Shown here: one piece after another, positions 50,112 to 58,604 of the stretch | Position numbering within the stretch: the stretch's first letter is position 1 | Layout: each line of letters starts with the position of its first letter | DNA from: Verrucomicrobiota bacterium | Lineage (GTDB): Bacteria; Verrucomicrobiota; Verrucomicrobiia; Chthoniobacterales; UBA10450 | DNA length: 64,000 nucleotides | Assembly (NCBI GenBank): GCA_003218375.1 | Contig: QHNH01000010.1 | Location: 249,887-313,886, forward strand | Reading direction: 5' to 3' | Position numbers and translations under genes: made by a program | The notes under the pieces: generated by a model | Databases searched by the model: none | The model's input: only the letters and a program-made list of their open reading frames with translations | Told to the model about the DNA's origin: nothing

Positions 50112-50629
50112 GAGACCAAGTCGCTTAACCCGTGCGGTGAAACGCAACGCCGATCGTTTTCCGAAGGATTTCATTTTTCAAATCTCTTCCCGTGAATGGG
50201 AGAACTTGAAGTACCAAATTGGCACCTCAAGTTCCGGCCATGGAGGTCGTCGTCGTCCGCCTTACGCGTTCACCGAGCACGGCGCCATCATGGCCGCCAA
50301 TGTCCTCAACAGTCCGCGGGCCGTCCAAATGAATACAACGTGCGGGGACGCCGTTGGATAGACTGCATTGCCCGTTTGGGAAACGGGCAAGCGATCGGGA
50401 GGGCGCGAGTCAACGTTTTGTTGTCCGCGCGTTTTTGAAAATGCGATCGCTCCTGGGCGACAAGCGTGAATTGGCCAGGCAACTTGCTGCTCTGGAAAAG
50501 GAATTGAAACAACGGCTCGACGTCCACGAAGCGGCCATCGTCACGATCCTACAACGGATAATGGACATCATCGATCCGCCTGCGCTTCCCCCAGCGCCTT
50601 CCAAACCGCGAATAGGATTTCGTCCCTGA
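50112..50629 (+). pseudogene. ORF6N (KilA-N-like) domain protein, frameshifted and interrupted
   Basis: Three pieces of one protein are visible in different frames. ETKSL (50112-50126) is followed, after an extra A at 50127, by RAVKRNADRFPKDFIFQIS, PPYAFTEHGAIMAANVLNSPRAVQMN (to about 50336). After about 85 unrelated bases, FVVRAFLKMRSLLGDKRELARQLAALEKELKQRLD and MDIIDPP appear (about 50421-50629). This is the ORF6N domain common in phage antirepressor-like proteins. The N-terminus before ETKSL is poor. No intact frame can be formed, so I call it a pseudogene. Confidence 0.75.
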
Positions 50630-50949
50630 ATTCTTTCAAAATCTTGTGCTGCCGGACAATGCCCCCGAAAGGCGGACTCAGCAGAGAACGCGATAGCATC
50701 GGCACCGCCGAAGCTTTGGATCAAGGCGGGTAAAGAGTGCGTTCAAGGAAGCTGGGTAAGCGCTAGTCTGTCCCGAACTCGCCTGCCATGCCGAGGCGTT
50801 GGCAATGGCGGAGAAAGCGCTTGAGATTTGCACCGAAATTTGGGAGACGGTAAATGGAAAGAGCAGCCACCGCTTTCTAAAGTTTTGCTTTTGGCAGACG
50901 AACGCACTATCAAAGCATTCTCGCCTCGCTATACCCACTCGCTGACCTG
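50630..50949. other. Intergenic region with duplicated segment
   Basis: A 320-base gap containing the second copy of the duplicated segment (50663-50730). The rest encodes fragments such as AEALAMAEKALEICTEIWETVNG in one frame without a start, possibly a remnant of a broken gene. I see no complete gene. Confidence 0.5.
50663..50730 (+). repeat. Duplicated segment, copy 2
   Basis: Counterpart of 49895-49962 in the same orientation, 768 bases downstream, flanking the ORF6N pseudogene on its far side. Confidence 0.75.
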
Positions 50950-52182
50950 ATGATATCGGAGATTACAATTCAGAACTTCAAATCCGTTGAGGATTTGACG
51001 CTGCCGCTTGGCCGAGTCACGGTCTTGATCGGCGAGAACGGAAGCGGAAAAAGTAACATTCTCGAAGCGATCGCTTTCTTAGGCGCAGCTGCCGCAAACA
51101 AACTCGACACCGAGTTTCTTGTGAGCCGCGGTATTCGGGTTACAGATGCGGCGCTCATGCGCTCAGCGTTTCCGCCGCGCAATGTGCACCCATTATCCGA
51201 TGCGAATGCAATTCACTTAACGGCTCGTAACGGAAATTCGGCAGCCGCAGATTTCCGACTGACGCCATTGCCACAAAAGGAGGGCGTCCCCGGCTGGATG
51301 TCGTTTCCGAGAAGGCCCGAACCCGACGTAAGCTCTTCTTTGTTAAAAACTACACCAGCGTCGGAAGTAGAAAAGGTCCGCAAGCTTGTAGAAGACTCTC
51401 TGAAAGGCGCGGTGCCCGAGCTATTCAATACAAAAAACGATCTCGTCGACGACATAGTCGGTCAGTTGCTGCTGGCGGAAAAGATAAACCAACAGAACCT
51501 AGAAGCAGAACAGCGGCTTGGACTCGGGAGTTTCTTAATTTACTCCCCTGAAAATACTGCGCTGCGCAGATTCGAACAAGAAGGGCAGATTCAACCAATT
51601 GGAATTCGCGGCGAAGGTCTGTTCAAGATGTTGCAGACGTTCGGAAGCAAAGACAACGTGCCTCGGTTAATAGAATTGAAACATTGCCTAGAACTTACAG
51701 GGTGGTTTCTCGATTTCCGCATCCCAGAGAATCTAGCTCCGGGTGAGTTTAGATTGCTAATTTATGATCGCTTTGTTGGCGAGAAGGTGACTCTCGATCA
51801 GCGTAGCGCGAATGAAGGATTTCTCTTTCTCTTATTCTATTTTTCGCTCTTCCTTAGTCCGCTGACGCCACATTTGTTTGCCATCGACAATGTCGATGCT
51901 TCACTTAATCCCAGCCTTTGTGCTGCGTTGATGGCACGCCTTTGCGAACTAGCGGCCAAATATGACAAACAGGTCTTGGTTACTACCCATAATCCAGCAC
52001 TTCTCGACGGATTGAATCTTGCTGACAGCGAGCAAAGACTCTTCGCGGTTTCTCGGAACGAGGATGGAAAGACAGCGATTCGACGTATCCAGCCGCCTAA
52101 GCCAAGAGAAGGCGAGGCTCCTCTGAAACTGTCGCATGCGTTCTTGCGTGGACTCATCGGCGGACTGCCGAAAAACTTTTGA
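50950..52182 (+). CDS. AAA_21-type ATPase of a putative two-gene defence module
   Basis: A 410-residue SMC/ABC-like ATPase of the AAA_15/AAA_21 type. The N-terminus is EITIQNFKSVEDLTLPLG, then Walker A GENGSGKS (residues 28-35). A signature-like SANEG is at 286-290, a Walker B-like HLFAIDNVDASLNP follows with D313 and Asn at 314 where Glu is usual, and the H-loop is TTHNPALLDG (His347). Such ATPases pair with nuclease-like partners in OLD, AbiL, Septu and PARIS-like systems. The next gene starts 1 base after its stop. Third-position A/T use is clearly higher than in the flanking housekeeping genes, suggesting transfer. Confidence 0.8.
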   Translation: MISEITIQNFKSVEDLTLPLGRVTVLIGENGSGKSNILEAIAFLGAAAANKLDTEFLVSRGIRVTDAALMRSAFPPRNVHPLSDANAIHLTARNGNSAAADFRLTPLPQKEGVPGWMSFPRRPEPDVSSSLLKTTPASEVEKVRKLVEDSLKGAVPELFNTKNDLVDDIVGQLLLAEKINQQNLEAEQRLGLGSFLIYSPENTALRRFEQEGQIQPIGIRGEGLFKMLQTFGSKDNVPRLIELKHCLELTGWFLDFRIPENLAPGEFRLLIYDRFVGEKVTLDQRSANEGFLFLLFYFSLFLSPLTPHLFAIDNVDASLNPSLCAALMARLCELAAKYDKQVLVTTHNPALLDGLNLADSEQRLFAVSRNEDGKTAIRRIQPPKPREGEAPLKLSHAFLRGLIGGLPKNF

Positions 52183-52183
52183 G

Positions 52184-52768
52184 ATGGCCTTGTCATTTGC
52201 GATCGCCGCAGAGGGCAAGACAGATCAACGTGTAATCGAGAATATTCTTGTTGGGTTTTTTCGGCGCATTGCCCCCGACATCGTGGTCGATTGGGATCAT
52301 CCGGCATACCAATCGGCCAAGCCCGACAAATCAGACTCTTGGGGCAATTGGTTGAACGTGCTTGAATACCTCCGGCGTCGGAGCTACGAAGACGCATTTC
52401 AATTTCACGAGTATTTAGTTGTTCAAATTGATACGGATTGCGCGGCCGAGCCGGGTTTCGACGTTCCTTCCGCAATTGAGAAATTCCTTTTCGCTATTTG
52501 TGTAGACAGCGTCGAGTGCTGGCTTCTCCCACTGCATTGTCCTGAGAAGGCGGGAGATGAGAGCAATTGTTTATTCAAGGTGAACGCCTGTCTCGCAAAG
52601 AGTCGGCAAGAAATTCTCCGCAAAAACCATGTTCCGAGTTATGCGAATGCCTCGGCGCCCTATAGACGTGAAAAAACAATTCGGGCGGAAGGTCCAAAGC
52701 AGCTTAGCTTGGCGCGCTTTCTTGAACTCCTGGAAGCGATTAAGCCCGTTCCCCCAGTAAAGAGTTAA
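52184..52768 (+). CDS. TOPRIM-like (RloB/DUF4276-type) partner of the ATPase
   Basis: A 194-residue protein starting ATG 52184, right after the ATPase stop. AEGKTDQRVIENILVGFF puts an acidic residue (E10) in a TOPRIM-like first motif. VVQIDTD provides D83 and D85, and VDSVECWLLPLHC gives E111 in a motif like the 'FE.WLL' block of RloB/DUF4276 proteins. This arrangement suggests a metal-dependent nuclease or toxin. I infer that it acts with the ATPase, as in AbiL- or PARIS-like pairs, but I do not recognise the exact family. The region is more A/T-rich than its surroundings. Confidence 0.65.
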   Translation: MALSFAIAAEGKTDQRVIENILVGFFRRIAPDIVVDWDHPAYQSAKPDKSDSWGNWLNVLEYLRRRSYEDAFQFHEYLVVQIDTDCAAEPGFDVPSAIEKFLFAICVDSVECWLLPLHCPEKAGDESNCLFKVNACLAKSRQEILRKNHVPSYANASAPYRREKTIRAEGPKQLSLARFLELLEAIKPVPPVKS

Positions 52769-52925
52769 CGTCCTAATTTCTTTCATTGCCTTTCATGGCG
52801 TATTGGAGGCGAAGAATGGGGTCGCGTCTAAACATTTGATATTTGCCTGCCCGAAGATCGAAAGCCACGGTCACCGAATCGCAGGCGGCAAGCCTGCAGC
52901 TACAGATCTTTCGGTTAGTACCAGA

Positions 52926-53843
52926 TTACAGCAACTCGTTAATCAGCGCTTTCGCGTGATCCGACGGGATGCTGAGGTTGCTGCGGAAGGCGAGCGGGCC
53001 TTCGCCGGTGTGGAGGACGGGTTCTTGTTCTTCGAGGGTCTCTAAATCGGTGCGACGCCAGAAGAGGCCGATGGGGATTTCTTCGCCCCACTGGTAGCCG
53101 CGGTCGATCGCTTTGTGCAAATCGGTCGGGTCGTGGCCTTGTTCTTCCAGGATCTTTACGCGCGGGTTGAACCACTGGTAGGTGTTGTCCTTGTTGTAGG
53201 TGACGCAGGGACTGAACACGTCCACGAGCGCGAAGCCTTTGTGTTGAATGGCGCCTTTGAACATTTCGACCATGTGTTTCTGTTTGCCGCTGAAGGCGCG
53301 GGCCACGTAGGTGGCGCCGCAAACGATCGCCATCGGGATCGGGTTGATCGGGTTCTCGACGCTGCCGTGCGGCGTGCTCTTGGTCTTCATCCCCTTGACG
53401 CTGGTGGGCGAGCATTGGCCGGTCGTTAGGCCGTAAATCTGGTTGTCCATCACGATGTAGGTCAGGTCGACGTTGCGGCGCATGGTGTGGACGAAATGGT
53501 TGCCGCCGATCCCGAAACCGTCGCCATCGCCGCCAGTGCAGATGACTTTCAATTCGTGATTGCCGAGCTTGACGCCGGTAGCTACGGCAAGGGAACGGCC
53601 ATGCAGGGTGTGCATGCCATAGGTGTTGACGTAGCCCGGTAAATTCGAGGAACAGCCGATGCCGCTGACAACGCAGACTTGATGCGGCTGGAGACCTAGC
53701 TCGAACATCGCAGTCTGGAGCGCGGCGAGCACAGAGAAATCGCCGCAGCCCGGACACCAATCGGGGTGGATGCGGCCGCGGTAGGTGTCTTTCGTTAAAG
53801 TGCCGGGGTCTTTTGGAGGCGCGGTTTCGGTGGCGGTGCTCAT
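52926..53843 (-). CDS. korB: 2-oxoacid:ferredoxin oxidoreductase, beta subunit
   Basis: A 305-residue thiamine-diphosphate-binding subunit. WCPGCGDFSVLAALQTA and SGIGCSSNLPGYVNTYGMHTLHGR provide conserved cysteines. The TPP motif is GDGDGFGIGGNHFVHTMRRNVD, then MDNQIYGLTTGQCSPTS. Together with the alpha subunit it oxidises 2-oxoglutarate (or pyruvate) to the CoA ester while reducing ferredoxin; substrate choice cannot be decided. It lies downstream of the alpha gene on the same strand with a 130-base gap that holds short direct repeats. Confidence 0.9.
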   Translation of the reverse strand: MSTATETAPPKDPGTLTKDTYRGRIHPDWCPGCGDFSVLAALQTAMFELGLQPHQVCVVSGIGCSSNLPGYVNTYGMHTLHGRSLAVATGVKLGNHELKVICTGGDGDGFGIGGNHFVHTMRRNVDLTYIVMDNQIYGLTTGQCSPTSVKGMKTKSTPHGSVENPINPIPMAIVCGATYVARAFSGKQKHMVEMFKGAIQHKGFALVDVFSPCVTYNKDNTYQWFNPRVKILEEQGHDPTDLHKAIDRGYQWGEEIPIGLFWRRTDLETLEEQEPVLHTGEGPLAFRSNLSIPSDHAKALINELL

Positions 53844-53859
53844 GTGTTGTTACAAGGTT

Positions 53860-53970
53860 AAATCGTTAATCGAGAATCGTTACATCGTGGTCCATTACGT
53901 CGATTCACGGCTCTCGATTCTCGATTCACGTTTCTCAATTCACGTTTCTCAATTCACGATTCACGCCAAG
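53860..53970. repeat. Short direct repeats (TTCACGTTTCTCAATTCACG)
   Basis: Between korA and korB lie variants of TCTCGATTCACG and TTCTCAATTCACG repeated four to five times over about 110 bases. No coding potential is seen on the plus strand. Confidence 0.6.
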
Positions 53971-53973
53971 CCC

Positions 53974-55785
53974 TCACGCCAACACCTCATGCACCGGAAC
54001 AGACAGGCGCGTCTTTCCGGCTAGTTGGTCTTTGACGGCTTCGACAATGTGATGGGGCATGAATGGTTCGCCGTCGTACTTGCGGATGTGACCTTGGGCG
54101 TCGAAGCCGGTCTCGCTCCGGAGATATCGGGCGAACTGGCCGCTGTAGGTGTTCTCAACCACAATGACATTCTTCTGCCAAAGGATCCGGCTGATCTCAG
54201 CGGCGTGGAAGGGAACGATCCATTTTATCTGAAGGTGGTTGGCCACGATGCCTTCTTCGCCGGCGAGTTTCTCGACGGCTTCACGAATCACGCCCTCGGT
54301 CGAGCCCCAGCCGACGAGAATGACGGCGGCGTTCTCGGGACCGAAAAGTTTTGGCGGGGCGATGTCGTTGATCGCCGCCTGCATTTTGCGGCCGCGTTTC
54401 TCGACCATCATCCGGCGCTTGTGCGGGTTGGTGAATTCATCGCTGATGATCGTGCCATCTTCGTCGTGTTCGTCCGTGGCGGCGGTGAAGATGTGGCCGG
54501 GCACGCCGGGGACAGCGCGTGGCGAAATGCCGCTCTCGGTGTTCTTGAAACGCAGGTAGGCCTTGTCGTTGTAACCGCTGCCTAGGTTCGCGCCTTCGGT
54601 GTTGCCGTTAGGCAGAATCAATTCGCCACGATCGATCTTCACGTTGAAGTCCAGCTCGTCAGGATCAATGCTCGACGTTCCTTCGGAGATGAGAAGGTCG
54701 GCGAGAACCAGGCCGGGGCATTGGTATTTGTCGCAGAGGTTGAACAGCTCGGGAATCGTCTGGAATAAGTCGAGCTGACTCGACGGCGCCACGACCAACT
54801 TCGGATAATCACCCTGCCCCGCGCCGAGCACCTGCCAGAGATCGCCTTGCTCGGTCTTGGTCGGCACACCGGTGGCCGGGCCGGCGCGCTGGACATCGAT
54901 GCAGACGACGGGCGTTTCGAGCATGCCCGCCATGCCGATGGCTTCCGACATCAAGGCAAACCCGCCGCCGCTGGTCGCGCACATCGCGCGGCAACCGGTG
55001 TGGGCCGCGCCGATCACCATGTTCATGACGCCGATCTCGTCTTCGACTTGCCGCACCATGATGCCGAGCTGCCGCGCGTGCGCCGCCATCCACATCGGTA
55101 CACCGGTGGATGGGCTCATCGGGTAAGCCGCGTAAAATTTCACGCCCGCCGCCGCGCCGCCCATCGCGGTGGCCTGGTTGCCGGTGATGACGCCGAGTGG
55201 CTTCGGTCCCACTGGTGTCTTCCACGGAAACGCTTTGAAGTTCTGCGCCGCATAATCGTAACCGGCCCGGGCGATCGAAATATTCTGGGCCACGACGGCG
55301 TCGCCTTTCTTCTTGAACTGTCGGGCAACGACCGATTCGAGCGGCTCCGATTCGATGCCAAGCAATCGAAGCGCAGCGCCGAGCGCGGCGGTGTTGATCG
55401 CCAGCTTGTTGCCCTGGGTCAACTCCTTCATTGGCATCGGGCAAAGCTGCACGCCGTCGGCGGCCTTTCCCGGCGCGATTTTCTCGGCGTCGTAGATGGC
55501 GCACGCGCCTGCCTTCAACAAATGGAGGTGGCGATCCATCGTGTCTTGATTGAGCGGGATGAAGACGTCGATCTTGTCACCCATGTTGCGCACGGGCGCA
55601 TCGCTCGCCCGAATGGTCAGGAAGGTGTGCCCGCCGCGGATGATCGACTGATAGGCGTTGTAAGCGTTGAGATGAAGCCCGCGCCGCGCGAAGATGCGAG
55701 CGAGAATATCCCCCGTGGAGGCGATGCCCTGCCCGTTCTCGCCGCCAATGCCGACTGCGAAATCTATTTTGATCGGTGCTGCCAT
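53974..55785 (-). CDS. korA: 2-oxoacid:acceptor oxidoreductase, alpha subunit (fused gamma domain)
   Basis: A 603-residue protein. The N-terminal gamma-type domain (residues 1-190) has VGIGGENGQGIASTGDILARIFARRG and AYQSIIRGGHTFLTIR. The alpha pyrimidine-binding domain follows (TGNQATAMGGAAAGVKFYAAYPMSPSTGVPMWMAAHARQLGIMVRQVEDE), and the C-terminal domain ends with VGWGSTEGVIREAVEKL. This is the usual fused KorA type found with a separate KorB. ATG 55785 is chosen; the longer frame to 55884 has no conserved content. Confidence 0.92.
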   Translation of the reverse strand: MAAPIKIDFAVGIGGENGQGIASTGDILARIFARRGLHLNAYNAYQSIIRGGHTFLTIRASDAPVRNMGDKIDVFIPLNQDTMDRHLHLLKAGACAIYDAEKIAPGKAADGVQLCPMPMKELTQGNKLAINTAALGAALRLLGIESEPLESVVARQFKKKGDAVVAQNISIARAGYDYAAQNFKAFPWKTPVGPKPLGVITGNQATAMGGAAAGVKFYAAYPMSPSTGVPMWMAAHARQLGIMVRQVEDEIGVMNMVIGAAHTGCRAMCATSGGGFALMSEAIGMAGMLETPVVCIDVQRAGPATGVPTKTEQGDLWQVLGAGQGDYPKLVVAPSSQLDLFQTIPELFNLCDKYQCPGLVLADLLISEGTSSIDPDELDFNVKIDRGELILPNGNTEGANLGSGYNDKAYLRFKNTESGISPRAVPGVPGHIFTAATDEHDEDGTIISDEFTNPHKRRMMVEKRGRKMQAAINDIAPPKLFGPENAAVILVGWGSTEGVIREAVEKLAGEEGIVANHLQIKWIVPFHAAEISRILWQKNVIVVENTYSGQFARYLRSETGFDAQGHIRKYDGEPFMPHHIVEAVKDQLAGKTRLSVPVHEVLA

Positions 55786-55819
55786 GTGGTGACTAACGGT
55801 GTACTTTGCTAGGCGAATT

Positions 55820-55835
55820 GAGCTTAGGCAAGCTC
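55820..55835 (+). repeat. 16-base repeat upstream of the tandem-domain secreted protein
   Basis: GAGCTTAGGCAAGCTC, itself nearly palindromic, followed by a purine-rich stretch. The identical word is at 57438-57453, downstream of the same gene. Confidence 0.75.
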
Positions 55836-55924
55836 GGAGGCGGAAGGCGGAGGGCAGAAGAATTTGTCTTGACCCGAACGGCACGAATCGCCAGCATCGG
55901 TTAACCTCGATCCAGGAGCTGGAT

Positions 55925-57364
55925 ATGAGACAATTGTTTCAGCTTGGGAGAAAACGAAGCCTCTTCAGGGCGTCTTTACTCGCGGCAAGTTTTGGTCTGT
56001 TGTTCGCGCTTGTCACTTTTTCTCTCGCAAAGACTCCTCCACGATATGCGAAGCAGAGCCCGGTAAGGGAAACTGCGATCACGCTGCGCACCAGCTCGGC
56101 AGCAGCTCAGGAGGCGAGTGTGACGGAGGTGCCGCCGTTTGTCGGCACTCACTCCGAAACGTGGGAAGAGTTTCCGGTGGAGAAGTTTGGCAGTTCAGAA
56201 GTCTCCATCCTCGACGGTACCGCCGTGATATCTGGTACTCGGCTCGAAACCGCCACGTCTCATATGTTTCAGCTTTGTGGCTTCTATGCGCAGCCAACTG
56301 ATGGAAAAATATTTTTTGGAGCAGATTCGACCAACGCGTTCATGACGGTTTCCTTCTCCAGGCCAGTTACCTCCTTCGGCGCCTACTGGGGAAACATGCC
56401 TGAGCATCCAGAGGGCTGCGGTGGCACCGACACAACTTTTAGCTTCAAGGATGCTGAGGGCAATTTAGTGGGCGAGGCTTCATATCCAGCGGGCAATGGA
56501 GCCATGCACTGGCACGGTTATATATTGACGACGCCCGTAAAGACCGTTGAGATCGGTGGCGTTTTTTTGGTGACAGATGGGATGCAAGCGACTGTCAGCA
56601 CTGTGAACTCCCTTTCCAACATCTCCACCCGCGGTTTGGTCCAAACTGGTGATAATGCTTTGGTCGGCGGCATTATTGTCACTGGTACACAGCCCAAGAA
56701 AATCATTGTGCGCGCGATCGGGTCTTCGTTGTCTCTTGCCGATAAACTGGCCGATCCAATTCTGGAGCTCCATGATTCTTCCGGCGCTTTGCTGGAGACG
56801 AATGACAACTGGATGGATAGCCCGAACAAGCAGGCCATCATCGATAGCACGATTCCGCCAAGCAATTCTTTGGAATCAGCCATTGTGCGCACGGTGGCGC
56901 CGGATGCTTATACCGCGATTGTGCGCGGGGTGAATAACGGGACTGGCCTTGGAGTAGTAGAAGTGTACGATCTGGATACCTCGGCTGACTCGAAGCTGGC
57001 TAACATTGCCACGCGCGGGCTCGTCCAAACAGGAGACAATGTGTTGATCGCCGGTATGATCGTAGCCGGTCAGGCTTCGCAGAAAGTGATCATTCGTGCG
57101 CTTGGCCCCTCCTTATCAGTTCCCGGTAAGCTGGCCGATCCGACGCTAGAGTTACATGATAGTAACGGCGCGTTACTGGAAGCGAGTGATAACTGGGTCG
57201 ATAACCCGAACAAACAGGCGATTATCGACAGCACCATCCCGCCGACGAACAACCTGGAATCGGCCATCGTGCGCATGCTAGCTCCGGCGAATTATACTGC
57301 CATTGTCCGGGGCGCGGGTAACACAACAGGTATCGCGGTCGTCGAGGTATACGCGCTCAATTAA
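55925..57364 (+). CDS. Exported protein with two tandem NISTRGLVQTGDN domains
   Basis: A 479-residue protein. The signal peptide is SLLAASFGLLFALVTFSLA. A first unique domain (about 65-220) has FGAYWGNMPEH and CGGTDTTFSFKD. Two repeats follow of about 120 residues at about 229-351 and 356-478. Each begins with N-I-(S/A)-T-R-G-L-V-Q-T-G-D-N and ends in AIVRG..N.TG.(G/A)VVEVY. These repeat units are very frequent in exported proteins of soil Verrucomicrobiota; their role is unknown. It starts at ATG 55925; the earlier frame starts in the repeat region. Confidence 0.78.
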   Translation: MRQLFQLGRKRSLFRASLLAASFGLLFALVTFSLAKTPPRYAKQSPVRETAITLRTSSAAAQEASVTEVPPFVGTHSETWEEFPVEKFGSSEVSILDGTAVISGTRLETATSHMFQLCGFYAQPTDGKIFFGADSTNAFMTVSFSRPVTSFGAYWGNMPEHPEGCGGTDTTFSFKDAEGNLVGEASYPAGNGAMHWHGYILTTPVKTVEIGGVFLVTDGMQATVSTVNSLSNISTRGLVQTGDNALVGGIIVTGTQPKKIIVRAIGSSLSLADKLADPILELHDSSGALLETNDNWMDSPNKQAIIDSTIPPSNSLESAIVRTVAPDAYTAIVRGVNNGTGLGVVEVYDLDTSADSKLANIATRGLVQTGDNVLIAGMIVAGQASQKVIIRALGPSLSVPGKLADPTLELHDSNGALLEASDNWVDNPNKQAIIDSTIPPTNNLESAIVRMLAPANYTAIVRGAGNTTGIAVVEVYALN

Positions 57365-57437
57365 TACTCCGGCCTGGGCCGCGCGTTCGGTTTGGTTCCC
57401 CATCTAACTATGGGCGGTTCTATTTTGCTGCCGCAGC

Positions 57438-57453
57438 GAGCTTAGGCAAGCTC
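57438..57453 (+). repeat. 16-base repeat downstream of the tandem-domain secreted protein
   Basis: Exact copy of 55820-55835 in the same orientation, again followed by a purine-rich stretch (GATGACAGAGGTCGGAGG). Confidence 0.75.
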
Positions 57454-57532
57454 AGATGACAGAGGTCGGAGGTCGGAAGTCAGAATAGAGCAGGCGCTTG
57501 TCAGGCAGGCGCGCGAACAGCATTCTTGGCCG

Positions 57533-58546
57533 ATGAACCAGGTACGCGTCGGGCTCTGCGTGGCGACGTCTCTCGCGCTCGGACTCTGCGCGGACGCCCA
57601 GCCCGAGGCGTCGGGATCGGCCATCGCACAAATCGCGAAGGAATTCGACAAGCACCCGCTCATCATGATCGGGGAATTGCATCGCTGGGAGCAGTTACAC
57701 GCCTTCATGCGAGAGATGATTCGCAATCCCGAGTTTGTCTGCCGGACGGACGACATCGTCGTCGAATTCGGAAACTCGCGCCTCCAGGAACTGGCGGACA
57801 CATACGCTTTCGGCGGGACCGTGACGGACACCCAATTGCAAAGTCTCTGGCGCGAAACTTCGGTGCCGCTCACCTGGAATTCACCGCTTTACCGGCAGTT
57901 CTGCGAAACCGTGCGCGACATCAACCGACAGCACGTCTGCGCGCATCCGATCCGGATCGTGCTTGCCGATCCGCCGCTGGACTGGTCGAAAATCAAGACC
58001 GCCAAAGACTATGCACCATGGGCCGACCGCGACGCCAGCTATGCCGATGTCGTCGAGCGGGAGGTTCTTTCAAAGCATCACCGCGCATTCCTGTTAGCAG
58101 GACAATTCCACGTTGTGAAGCAGACACCGGAAGGCGACAAAGACGGAACGCGCGCGGCCCAGCTGATCGAACGCAAACATCCGGGCGCGCTCTTTTCCAT
58201 CGTGGCCGTGCCGTCTCCCGCCGTCGCGGAAGCAATGCACATGGGGCCACCGCCCAGTTTCAGAATTGTTCGGGGAAGCGAACTGCAAAACGCGGACTTC
58301 GCGATGATCGCGACAATGAACCCCAACAAAAAATGGCCGCCCCTGGGAGACGTCGTCGACGGCCTCTTATACGTCGGCGATCAAACCTTTTTGTATCCTT
58401 CGCCGACGATCTATCTGGACCCGGCTTATCACCGGGAGCTTCGCCGCCACGCTTCGATCATTAAGGAGTTCAGTGGCCAGGATTTCATGCCGGTGATTGA
58501 CGATCTCGTCAACGAAGCCAGGAAAGCTGAGAAACAAAAGCAATAG
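57533..58546 (+). CDS. Exported protein, possible ChaN/EreA-like superfamily
   Basis: A 337-residue protein with a signal peptide (GLCVATSLALGLCADAQ). MIGELHRWEQLHAFMREMI (E48, H50, H56) is followed by DDIVVEFGNS and AFLLAGQFHVV, a pattern reminiscent of the erythromycin esterase-like/ChaN fold, in which a GExH motif builds a metal or heme site. The resemblance is weak, and I give it as a lead only. It is a single gene in a run of exported-protein genes. Confidence 0.55.
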   Translation: MNQVRVGLCVATSLALGLCADAQPEASGSAIAQIAKEFDKHPLIMIGELHRWEQLHAFMREMIRNPEFVCRTDDIVVEFGNSRLQELADTYAFGGTVTDTQLQSLWRETSVPLTWNSPLYRQFCETVRDINRQHVCAHPIRIVLADPPLDWSKIKTAKDYAPWADRDASYADVVEREVLSKHHRAFLLAGQFHVVKQTPEGDKDGTRAAQLIERKHPGALFSIVAVPSPAVAEAMHMGPPPSFRIVRGSELQNADFAMIATMNPNKKWPPLGDVVDGLLYVGDQTFLYPSPTIYLDPAYHRELRRHASIIKEFSGQDFMPVIDDLVNEARKAEKQKQ

Positions 58547-58604
58547 AAGATCGGCAAAGCGAGATATGTCTGAGGAAGTGTTTCCGTAGGACGGTCGAAG
58601 GCGA

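Noticed and set aside
52803-52925. Short plus-strand frame and a GGCGGCAAGCCTGCAGCTAC word upstream of korB's end
   Set aside because: It is a fragment of a palindromic repeat; the frame overlaps korB antisense and shows no coding character.
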